5,031 nt of DNA. Source: Bacteroidota bacterium (GTDB taxonomy: Bacteria > Bacteroidota > Bacteroidia > Bacteroidales > VadinHA17). Below are positions 1 to 5,031 of the stretch, piece after piece (within the stretch, counting starts at the first letter, position 1; every line of letters begins with the position of its first letter). The position numbers were made by a program, and so were the translations under genes. Location: the NCBI GenBank assembly GCA_030613125.1, contig JAUWMO010000266.1, forward strand, positions 1 to 5,031, read 5' to 3'. The notes beneath the pieces were generated by a model that made no database searches, was not told the DNA's origin, and saw nothing but the letters and a program-made list of their open reading frames with translations.

Positions 1-311
1 ATGTGCCACATAATCCTTTATCCTCTTTTGGTCCATATAGAGATACAACAAAATTAGGCTTATATGTATTGTGGACAATTGAATCAATAAGAATTACAGA
101 AATTAATGGTGGTAAGCATCCAATGAACAGATTTCCATCACTACATCCTATTCTGGCAAAGAAAAATTCAGAAGGATTGGAATTAGTTTATGATAACAAC
201 TCTTTTCAGATTGCAGCTAAAGCCTATTATTACTGGTGGAACAAAATTATTCCATTTAGTAAATTAAAAAATATCGACCCATTAAATCAAACAAATTATA
301 GATGGTTTTAG
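1..311 (+). CDS. Uncharacterised Bacteroidota protein, 5'-truncated; tandem paralogue of the next gene
   Basis: This is the C-terminal part, about 102 residues, of a small protein of unknown function. The frame is open from the window edge to a TAG stop. The GTG at base 3 is not the likely start, because the downstream paralogue has about 70 more residues before the matching point (its NYPHNP motif; here VPHNP). The two proteins share VLWTIESIR, HPMNRFPSL, an AYYxWWN block, IIPF and a DPLxQTN ending just before a final WF. By eye roughly two thirds of aligned residues match, and the gap positions are confined to two variable stretches. By analogy with the paralogue it probably begins with a lipoprotein signal peptide outside the window. 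From memory, unverified, the pair resembles the Bacteroidota family DUF4943. The function cannot be stated. The coding call is strong because the conservation between copies is at protein level, with many silent differences. Confidence 0.85.
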   Translation, partial: VPHNPLSSFGPYRDTTKLGLYVLWTIESIRITEINGGKHPMNRFPSLHPILAKKNSEGLELVYDNNSFQIAAKAYYYWWNKIIPFSKLKNIDPLNQTNYRWF

Positions 312-350
312 TTCATTGATTATAAGATTAAAATAATTGAACCTTTTCAA

Positions 351-373
351 ATTAATATAACAAAAGAAAAAAA
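351..373 (+). promoter_or_regulatory. A/T-rich leader before the second lipoprotein gene, shared with the third
   Basis: The 10-mer attaatataa lies at 351-360, 13 bases before the ATG at 374, and recurs exactly at 892-901, 12 bases before the ATG at 914. What follows each is A-rich with no Shine-Dalgarno-like sequence, as is common in Bacteroidota, where A-rich leaders favour initiation. It supports both start choices. It could be a translation leader or simply low-complexity A/T sequence. I see no convincing Bacteroidota -33/-7 promoter (TTTG, then TAnnTTTG) near it. Confidence 0.3.
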
Positions 374-886
374 ATGAAAACTATAACATTATTTGCAATC
401 CTATTTATTGCTATAACCAATATCGGTTGCCAAAAAGTTAAAACTGATGTTAATTCAGATGTTGAAAATTACATTTCTCTTTTAAAGTCCAATAGTTATG
501 AATCAGAGTATTTACCTGACTTTATACCAGAACACATACCTGCATTAATGAAATACAGAAATGACACTCTGTTAATCAGTAATTATCCGCATAACCCTAT
601 ATCGTCTTTTCACGGTTCTGATTACAAATTAGGGGTACTTGTTCTCTGGACAATTGAATCAATAAGAAAAACAGAAATTAGTGGTAAGAAGCATCCCATG
701 AACAGATTCCCATCATTGAATCCAGTCCTTAAGTCAAGAGATTCAAATGAGCCCGGTCAGGATAATAATAATAGTTCTCTTGGAATTGCTGCAATGGCAT
801 ATTATTCCTGGTGGAATACTATAATCCCATTTGAACAGCTAAAAAGCGTTGATCCGTTAGATCAGACAAACCTTAATTGGTTTTAA
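374..886 (+). CDS. Uncharacterised small lipoprotein, DUF4943-like (tentative)
   Basis: This gene encodes a predicted envelope lipoprotein of 170 residues with unknown function. Residues 1-18 form a signal peptide (Lys2, a hydrophobic stretch at about 4-15, then NIG) and Cys19 is the probable lipidation site. The -3 residue is not the usual Leu, but relaxed lipoboxes are common in Bacteroidota. The mature N-terminus, QKVKTD, is not strongly acidic, so surface export is not indicated. The conserved body runs from about residue 29 (DVENYISLLKS), through YLPDF, HIPALMKYRND and NYPHNPISSF, to VLWTIESIR (90-98), HPMNRFPSL (107-115), AYYSWWN (142-148) and DPLDQTN (160-166). The C-terminal 100 residues match the truncated gene immediately upstream, so the two arose by tandem duplication. 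Overall layout fits what I recall of DUF4943, though I could not check this. The ATG start is supported by the signal peptide. It probably shares a transcript with its neighbours; the gap to the next gene is 27 bases. Confidence 0.9.
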   Translation: MKTITLFAILFIAITNIGCQKVKTDVNSDVENYISLLKSNSYESEYLPDFIPEHIPALMKYRNDTLLISNYPHNPISSFHGSDYKLGVLVLWTIESIRKTEISGKKHPMNRFPSLNPVLKSRDSNEPGQDNNNSSLGIAAMAYYSWWNTIIPFEQLKSVDPLDQTNLNWF

Positions 887-913
887 TTCGTATTAATATA
901 AAAAACAATAACC

Positions 914-1588
914 ATGAGAATTATAATATCAATCAGTTTGATATTATTATTTACAAACTTTTCAGGTTGTGAAAAAGAAGATCCTTTGATCTCCGGGGAA
1001 GTTGAAGGCATTGTAAAAGACTATACAGGACTGGATGGTTGTGGTTTTATAATTGAACTTACCAACGGTGAGAAACTGGAACCGGCCCAAATGGCAGATA
1101 CCGGATTTGTTTTTTATGACGGGCAGAGAGTCGTCCTCACTTATACTGAACTTACAGATATGGCAAGCATTTGTATGGTGGGTAAGATTGTGAGAATCGA
1201 AACGATCAGGGAAACAGGCTGCATGAAGATCCAACAATTAAACATTGGCTGCAGTTGGGACGATCTGCCTGATGATCCATTCGCCGTTAATTCTGTTACT
1301 ATTAAGGACGATTGTCTCGAAATAAGCCTTTCATATGGGGGAGGATGTGAAGCTCATGTATTCACCATGTATCTAATGCCCAATCGTTGCGGAACGCCTC
1401 CGGTACCGCCACCTTCCCTTGTCTTATGTCATGAAAGCAATGGAGATATGTGTGAAGCCTATATTACTGAAACAGTCTCATTCAGCCTAACCACCCTTCA
1501 GTCACTCGGAGGAAATCCGATCACATTTAGTCTATCACTTAACTTTGATGGTTCTGATTTTTACAGAGAATTTACCTATAAATATTAA
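914..1588 (+). CDS. Cysteine-rich two-segment lipoprotein, function unknown (NigD-like C-terminal segment possible)
   Basis: This encodes a predicted lipoprotein of 224 residues. Residues 1-18 are a hydrophobic signal peptide ending FSG, and Cys19 is the lipidation site. It is followed by EKED, an acidic run of the kind that works as a surface-export signal in Bacteroidota lipoproteins, so the protein may face outward (inference). An N-terminal segment (about 28-105) contains GIVKDYTGLDGCGF, a short ELTNGEKLEP strand-like stretch, DGQRVVLTYTEL and DMASICMVGKIVRI, and looks like a small beta-barrel. A C-terminal segment (about 120-224) contains DPFAVNSVTI, LSYGGGCEAHVF, SLVLCHESNGDMCEAYITET and a closing strand. 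A PPVPPP stretch (162-167) interrupts it. The mature protein has nine cysteines besides Cys19 (43, 87, 103, 113, 134, 145, 159, 172, 180), which could form disulphides in the periplasm or at the surface. The C-terminal segment recalls NigD-like proteins of Bacteroidota from memory only. Its base composition looks richer in G/C than that of the two preceding genes, so it may have a different history despite sitting 27 bases downstream. Confidence 0.9.
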   Translation: MRIIISISLILLFTNFSGCEKEDPLISGEVEGIVKDYTGLDGCGFIIELTNGEKLEPAQMADTGFVFYDGQRVVLTYTELTDMASICMVGKIVRIETIRETGCMKIQQLNIGCSWDDLPDDPFAVNSVTIKDDCLEISLSYGGGCEAHVFTMYLMPNRCGTPPVPPPSLVLCHESNGDMCEAYITETVSFSLTTLQSLGGNPITFSLSLNFDGSDFYREFTYKY

Positions 1589-1635
1589 TAGGGAGCTATT
1601 ACCGGGTCATTTATGAAAACGATAATGACAAATAA

Positions 1636-1661
1636 GATTTCCGCTTTTTCCTGTTTTGTGC
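1636..1661 (+). repeat. Partial intergenic repeat copy, third of the set
   Basis: It consists of gatttccgcttttt (1636-1649), repeated exactly in the same direction at 2159-2172, followed directly by cctgttttgtgc (1650-1661), whose exact reverse complement is at 2128-2139. The two modules therefore occur in opposite relative orientation at the two sites, which suggests rearrangement rather than simple duplication. Confidence 0.6.
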
Positions 1662-1725
1662 AAGAGGGAAATCATGAAATTATAAACACCTAATAAACAG
1701 ACTATTATTATTTGAGAGTTGGTGG

Positions 1726-1757
1726 TTTTGGGTCATGCGTTGCACGAAACAGGAGCC
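1726..1757. repeat. Intergenic repeat copy A (about 32 bases)
   Basis: It begins ttttgggtcatgc (1726-1738), continues to gcacgaaacagg (1742-1753) and ends agcc. The first 28 bases match 2112-2139 at 25 of 28 positions by hand count, without a gap, and the final agcc recurs at 2152-2155 after the 12-base expansion in copy B. No terminal inverted repeats or target duplications are evident around it. Confidence 0.65.
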
Positions 1758-1804
1758 CTCATGCTGTTTTGCTGCAAGACAATTCCACCCCCCACCTGCG
1801 GTGA

Positions 1805-1819
1805 CCCCCTCATAGGGGG
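1805..1819. other. Small G/C hairpin, ccccc-tcata-ggggg
   Basis: Five C and five G residues flank a five-base loop. No T-run follows on either strand, so it does not read as a standard intrinsic terminator. It could be a fold in read-through RNA from either converging unit, or chance. Confidence 0.35.
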
Positions 1820-1938
1820 ATATGCTATAATTAAGCTTTCCATTCCAAAGGTACTTGTCATACACAATCTCAAACCAGTATATATGTCCTAAGGGGGGAA
1901 TAAAATTGTACCATACCTGAACTATATGAAAACGAATG

Positions 1939-1952
1939 GTCTACGAGTAGAC
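1939..1952. other. 14-base near-palindrome, gtctac-ga-gtagac
   Basis: Two perfect six-base arms are separated by two bases. The form is that of a dimeric-regulator site, but there is no promoter or gene start beside it, so a regulatory role is not supported. A second weak pairing, agcg (1953-1956) with cgct (1966-1969), follows at once. Confidence 0.3.
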
Positions 1953-2111
1953 AGCGCCATGCTTTCGCTTGCTGTTAAATGTATCCCAACCAAAGAATTC
2001 AGTGCGCTTTAGCGTACTTAGTATATGAACTAAGAATCTTCAAAGCCATATTCCCTTTTCCAATGAAAATATTCCTCAGTGAAGGTTTAATGCTTATGAT
2101 GAGTACTCTGA

Positions 2112-2155
2112 TTTTGGGTCATGCTTCGCACAAAACAGGTGAAAAAACAGGAGCC
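2112..2155. repeat. Intergenic repeat copy B, with internal 12-base tandem duplication
   Basis: It matches copy A from ttttgggtcatgc (2112-2124) to gcacaaaacagg (2128-2139). It is then expanded: the module aaaacagg occurs at 2132-2139 and again at 2144-2151, period 12, before the shared terminal agcc. It is followed by gatttccgcttttt (2159-2172). The set ends 16 bases before the aminotransferase stop codon. Confidence 0.65.
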
Positions 2156-2187
2156 AATGATTTCCGCTTTTTAAATATTCAGTTAAA

Positions 2188-3291
2188 TCATAGCCTGCTG
2201 AAAAATGTCACAAATTTTTCATGAGGGGCTGAAACACAGATCCTTGCATAGGCAGAAGCCTCCTCTTTCTTATCTTTTGTGAAAAAGCTTAATGAAACAC
2301 TTCCTATATAATTATCAAGTAATTCCTGCTCTGACCTATTAACAATTACAAAAATCCCCATTGGGTCAGAATCTTTATAAAACTCCTCTGCAAGTATCCT
2401 GTGCTCTTTAAGAAATTTAATATTCAATTTAATGTCATGAACAGTTTTTAATCTGAAATCATCAACCGCTTTTCGACCTTCAGGTGATGTTAGCAACTCA
2501 TAAACCAGTTCCTGTGCAAATCCATTAATTCCATTATTCGCATAAAGTATTCTTATACCCAGTTCTCTGTTAAACTCTTCATTCTGTGAATTCACAAACG
2601 CAAGTCTCTGACCGCTTAAACCAACCGATTTACTAAAACTTTCAACAATTATAACATTTTCCAATTCTGCCAGTTTGCTGAACATTGTATCCTCTCTTTC
2701 ATAAAAAACCCTTCGGTACGGACTGTCAAAGATCACAATAGCCCCAGCATCATTAAGTTTATGTACTGTTTCTATTATTTCCTCATCTGCATATTTGTTT
2801 CCCACAGGATTATTCGGATCACATACAATAACTGCTGTATCAGATAGTGTGTCCGCTTCATTTTTCAGTTGCGGCAGATTTAAATAAGTTTCATTAGGCA
2901 CCCTGCGAATAGTAGATATGTGAGCATAGGCGCCCCAGTAAAACTGAGGAAGTAATATTTTTGTCACATTAAGGGTTTGGAAAACAAGGTCTAGACCGCC
3001 CATTCCCCCTGCGGAGATAGTAAGATTTTCATTATTTGTTTTACCTTGAAAATAAACCTCATTTATAGCTCCTTTTAATTTGGGGAATCCTGAGTTTGGA
3101 GGATATACCTGTATGGTATTTGAGTTAAAATCAATTCGTTTTACAACCTCGGTAAGATCGATGTTGCATACAGCATTAATACCCCTGTTCAGGAATAAAT
3201 ATTCTTTACCTGATTTTTCACTAAGTTTCTTAATTTTTTCACCAATACCAACAATAGCAGAAAACCGGGCACCACTCTGATTTATTTTCAT
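2188..3291 (-). CDS. PLP-dependent aminotransferase, class I/II (fold type I), substrate unknown
   Basis: This encodes a 367-residue cytosolic pyridoxal-phosphate enzyme of the aspartate aminotransferase superfamily, which moves amino groups between an amino acid and a 2-oxoacid. Visible landmarks are YPPNSGFPKLKGAI (63-76, the usual YxxxxGxxxLR region), ISAGGMGG (92-99, cofactor phosphate loop), DPNNPVG (158-164, with Asn161 near the cofactor), FDSPYRR (188-194, with Asp189 bonding the pyridine nitrogen and Tyr192 its hydroxyl), and SFSKSVGLSGQR (218-229, with Schiff-base Lys221 and phosphate-binding Arg229). Arg350 in ARICVSAP is the likely substrate-carboxylate arginine. The protein is a little shorter than the usual 380-400 residues, but both ends look complete. 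The start is the ATG at 3291; another ATG at 3299 is out of frame. It lies 59 bases downstream of lpdA on the same strand, without a visible terminator or promoter between, so cotranscription is likely. The motifs do not settle the substrate. Confidence 0.92.
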   Translation of the reverse strand: MKINQSGARFSAIVGIGEKIKKLSEKSGKEYLFLNRGINAVCNIDLTEVVKRIDFNSNTIQVYPPNSGFPKLKGAINEVYFQGKTNNENLTISAGGMGGLDLVFQTLNVTKILLPQFYWGAYAHISTIRRVPNETYLNLPQLKNEADTLSDTAVIVCDPNNPVGNKYADEEIIETVHKLNDAGAIVIFDSPYRRVFYEREDTMFSKLAELENVIIVESFSKSVGLSGQRLAFVNSQNEEFNRELGIRILYANNGINGFAQELVYELLTSPEGRKAVDDFRLKTVHDIKLNIKFLKEHRILAEEFYKDSDPMGIFVIVNRSEQELLDNYIGSVSLSFFTKDKKEEASAYARICVSAPHEKFVTFFSRL

Positions 3292-3350
3292 TTGAACATT
3301 ATTATAGTAATAAAAAAAATTCTGAAATACTCCTGCAAAAGAAACAAAGC

Positions 3351-4742
3351 CTACAAGTGAATAACCTCATTATAAGCAGCAGCTGCAGCTTCCATTACCG
3401 CCTCTGACATAGTTGGATGAGGATGGACTGATTTGATCATTTCATAACCTGTGGTTTCTAATTTGCGGGCAACCACTATCTCCGCAATCATTTCTGTAAC
3501 ATTAGCACCAATCATGTGACCACCAAGCAATTCTCCGTATTTCGCATCAAAAATAAGTTTAACAAATCCGTCTTTATGCCCCGCAGCACTGGCTTTTCCT
3601 GAGGCTGTGAAAGGAAATTTTCCAACCTTAACGTCATAGCCCTTTTCAATGGCTTGTTTCTCATTAAGACCAACTGAAGCCACCTCAGGTGAACAATATG
3701 TGCAAGCAGGAATGTTCTCATAATCCAGCGACTGGGGTTTTTCTCCTGCTATCTTTTCCACACATATAATTCCTTCTGCTGAAGCAACATGTGCCAATGC
3801 CGGTCCATTAACAATATCCCCAATAGCATATACACCCTTAACATTTGTCTGATAATACTCATCCACTTTAACTTTCTCATCCTCAATCTCAATCCCCAAT
3901 TCCTCTATTCCTATACCCTCCAGGTTTGGGGTAATTCCAATTGCAGATAATACCACTTCGGCTTCAATCACTTCTATCCCCTTCTTGGTCTTAACATTTA
4001 CCTTGCACAAATCTCCCGAAGTATCAACCGACTCAACCGAGGAATTTGTCATAACTGTCATCTTTGCCTTCTTAAAAGATCTTTCAAGTTGTTTTGATAC
4101 TTCCTCGTCTTCCAAAGGCACCACATTTGAAAGAAATTCAACAAGGGTTACTTTTGTACCCATTGTATTAAAAAACCAGGCAAACTCACTTCCAATAGCT
4201 CCTGAACCCACAACGACCATTGATTCAGGAAGTTTCTCCAGAGTCATTGCCTCACGGTATCCAATAATTTTTCTGTCATCTTGCTTCAGGTTTGGCAGTT
4301 CCTTTGATCTGGCTCCTGTTGCAATGATTATATGAGAGGCAGTATGTTTTTCTGCTTTCCCCTCCTCAGAAGTGACCTCAACCTCATTTGCTGAAACAAA
4401 TTTTCCAAATCCGGAAATATGATCGATCTTATTTTTCTTAAATAAGAATTGAACTCCTTTGCTCATTCCTGCGGCAACATTTCTGCTTCGCTCAACGATT
4501 TTTTTCATATCGGGCTGAACCGTACCTTCCAGGGTAATACCATAATCAGCAGAATGATTGAGGTATTCAAACACCTGGGCACTTTTTATTAAGGCTTTTG
4601 TTGGTATACAGCCCCAGTTTAAGCATATTCCTCCCAATGATTCTTTTTCAACAACCCCAACCTTCATTCCCAGTTGGGAAGCCCGGATAGCAGCCACATA
4701 ACCTCCAGGTCCACTACCTATTATTAACAGATCGTATTTCAT
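3351..4742 (-). CDS. lpdA: Dihydrolipoyl dehydrogenase (E3, lipoamide dehydrogenase)
   Basis: This FAD enzyme reoxidises the dihydrolipoyl groups of pyruvate, 2-oxoglutarate or branched-chain 2-oxoacid dehydrogenase complexes, or of glycine cleavage H protein, and passes electrons to NAD+. It acts as a cytosolic homodimer. The 463 residues contain the FAD-binding GSGPGG (9-14), the redox disulphide GGICLNWGCIPTK (Cys40 and Cys45), ATGA (141-144), the NAD-binding GSGAIGSE (179-186), the second FAD motif AIGD (306-309), and a C-terminal dimerisation domain from about 343. That domain ends in HPHPTMSE, with the catalytic pair His442 and Glu447. The acidic Glu202 at the end of the second beta strand after GSGAIG fits NAD rather than NADP preference. 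Length is normal for the family. The ATG at 4742 places the FAD motif correctly; the ATG at 4749 is out of frame. No E1, E2 or gcv gene adjoins it. It is the first gene of a probable two-gene unit with the aminotransferase. Confidence 0.97.
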   Translation of the reverse strand: MKYDLLIIGSGPGGYVAAIRASQLGMKVGVVEKESLGGICLNWGCIPTKALIKSAQVFEYLNHSADYGITLEGTVQPDMKKIVERSRNVAAGMSKGVQFLFKKNKIDHISGFGKFVSANEVEVTSEEGKAEKHTASHIIIATGARSKELPNLKQDDRKIIGYREAMTLEKLPESMVVVGSGAIGSEFAWFFNTMGTKVTLVEFLSNVVPLEDEEVSKQLERSFKKAKMTVMTNSSVESVDTSGDLCKVNVKTKKGIEVIEAEVVLSAIGITPNLEGIGIEELGIEIEDEKVKVDEYYQTNVKGVYAIGDIVNGPALAHVASAEGIICVEKIAGEKPQSLDYENIPACTYCSPEVASVGLNEKQAIEKGYDVKVGKFPFTASGKASAAGHKDGFVKLIFDAKYGELLGGHMIGANVTEMIAEIVVARKLETTGYEMIKSVHPHPTMSEAVMEAAAAAYNEVIHL

Positions 4743-4866
4743 GTTTCATATGTATTAAGTTTTATGTAAAGTTCTGTAAGTTAATTAATTGTTATCTGTT
4801 AATAGCTAAATTCTCTGGTACCTGTTACCTCACAAGTTAAATTAATTTTTAATGGTGTTCGGTGAG

Positions 4867-5001
4867 CCCTCATCCTTAGAAACATTATATCTTTATACAT
4901 GCCCTTTTGCCTACCTGCCGGTCTCCGGCGGCCATAGCCTCTGGCAACGGCACGCAGGCAGGTTTTTGTACCTCAAAGTTTAACCAATTTAAGGATGAGG
5001 G
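4867..5001. repeat. Nested inverted-repeat element, outer arms of 12 perfect bases
   Basis: The arm ccctcatcctta (4867-4878) is the exact reverse complement of taaggatgaggg (4990-5001). Allowing one indel, the match extends outward by a few bases (tga before the left arm; tca after the right arm at 5004-5006). The arms enclose about 110 bases: A/T-rich flanks around a GC-rich, self-complementary core. The size and architecture resemble a MITE-like or REP-type intergenic element, but I see no clear target-site duplication. It lies about 125 bases upstream of the lpdA start codon. Confidence 0.65.
4909..4967 (+). repeat. GC-rich multi-hairpin core, REP-like or terminator-like
   Basis: By hand count 4909-4963 is about 70% GC, in strong contrast to its surroundings. 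A basal stem pairs acctgcc (4913-4919) with ggcaggt (4957-4963). As an alternative or overlapping fold, gccgg (4917-4921) pairs with ccggc (4925-4929) around a three-base loop. Next, gcca (4931-4934) pairs with tggc (4942-4945). Five T residues (4963-4967) follow the basal stem on the plus strand, as in an intrinsic terminator reading plus, but no plus-strand gene ends just before it. A repeat-element core is the better reading. Confidence 0.5.
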
Positions 5002-5031
5002 GTTCATGTGTTTAAAGCTTTATTTAAAGTT

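Larger units (their letters stand above)
1589..2187. other. 600-base gene-free region with diverged repeats between converging units
   Basis: No frame here looks like a real gene. The longest open frames, at 1680-1865 (minus) and 1979-2224 (plus), have no recognisable motif, and the second runs into the aminotransferase on the other strand. The region holds three related short repeats (1636-1661, 1726-1757, 2112-2155), a small G/C hairpin (1805-1819) and a near-palindrome (1939-1952). No canonical intrinsic terminator is visible for either converging unit; gtcatt at 1606-1611 can pair with aatgac at 1624-1629 but no T-run follows. The region may be the remains of a mobile element or an old gene, or a family of intergenic repeats of this genome. 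Confidence 0.6.

Noticed and set aside
3..311. GTG at base 3 as the start of the first gene
   Set aside because: The paralogue at 374-886 has about 70 residues, including a signal peptide, before the matching position, so the true start lies outside the window.
962..1237. Minus-strand open frame of 91 codons inside the third lipoprotein gene
   Set aside because: It lies wholly antisense to a gene with a clear signal peptide and has no recognisable motif.
1606..1629. Possible terminator after the third lipoprotein gene (gtcatt paired with aatgac)
   Set aside because: The six-base stem is A/T-rich with a 12-base loop and no T-run follows.
1680..1865. Minus-strand open frame of 61 codons
   Set aside because: It has no family motif, covers repeat copy A and the C/G hairpin, and has no supporting leader or neighbour. 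A decayed gene fragment cannot be excluded.
1979..2224. Plus-strand open frame of 81 codons
   Set aside because: It spans repeat copy B and overlaps the end of the aminotransferase gene on the other strand; composition looks non-coding.
3080..3280. Plus-strand open frame of 66 codons
   Set aside because: It is antisense to the conserved N-terminal part of the aminotransferase.
3292..3350. Bacteroidota promoter between lpdA and the aminotransferase
   Set aside because: TTTG sequences occur, but no TAnnTTTG lies at the required spacing.
3512..4335. Open frames within lpdA (minus 3512-3721 and plus 3985-4335)
   Set aside because: Both lie inside an lpdA frame that has all family motifs in order.
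5004..5031. Beginning or end of another gene at the right edge
   Set aside because: A plus-strand ATG at 5006 stays open to the edge behind a purine-rich gatgagggg, and one minus-strand frame ends in TGA at 5006-5004. Fewer than ten codons are visible in either, and the purine-rich stretch is explained by the inverted-repeat arm.
1..5031. CRISPR array, tRNA, rRNA, toxin-antitoxin or phage-defence system
   Set aside because: No regularly spaced repeats, tRNA-like fold, rRNA segment or defence-type protein motif was seen on either strand.

Overview
The window looks like a chromosomal segment of a member of the Bacteroidota, probably Bacteroidales or a relative. The evidence is AT-rich DNA, A/T-rich leaders without clear Shine-Dalgarno sequences, and three small lipoprotein-type genes of kinds I associate with that phylum. 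The placement is inferred from sequence style and was not checked by a search.

Left part (1-1588, plus strand): a cluster of three small genes. The first is cut by the window edge and is a tandem paralogue of the second (374-886). Both end in the same conserved block, with VLWTIESIR, HPMNRFPSL, YYxWWN and DPLxQTN motifs. The third (914-1588) encodes an unrelated cysteine-rich lipoprotein with two recognisable segments. The two complete genes have N-terminal lipoprotein signal peptides, so the products probably sit in the cell envelope. Their functions are unknown.

Middle (1589-2187): about 600 bases without a credible gene, between converging transcription units. It holds two diverged direct copies of a roughly 32-base motif (one expanded by a 12-base tandem duplication), a third partial copy in the other orientation, and small palindromes. 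It reads as decayed or repeat-derived DNA.

Right part (2188-4742, minus strand): a two-gene unit. Dihydrolipoyl dehydrogenase (lpdA, 463 aa, all catalytic motifs intact) comes first and is followed after 57 non-coding bases (3292-3350 less the flanks; no terminator seen) by a fold-type I PLP-dependent aminotransferase of unknown substrate (367 aa). No E1, E2 or glycine-cleavage gene is adjacent, so lpdA here is a stand-alone copy that probably supplies one or more 2-oxoacid dehydrogenase or glycine cleavage complexes encoded elsewhere.

Right edge (4743-5031): the region upstream of lpdA. It contains a nested inverted-repeat element: perfect 12-base arms at 4867-4878 and 4990-5001 enclose a GC-rich, multi-hairpin core in otherwise AT-rich DNA. 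This is the most unusual non-coding structure in the window. I see no clear evidence of a new multi-gene system; the best candidates for follow-up are this element, the middle-region repeats and the uncharacterised lipoprotein cluster.
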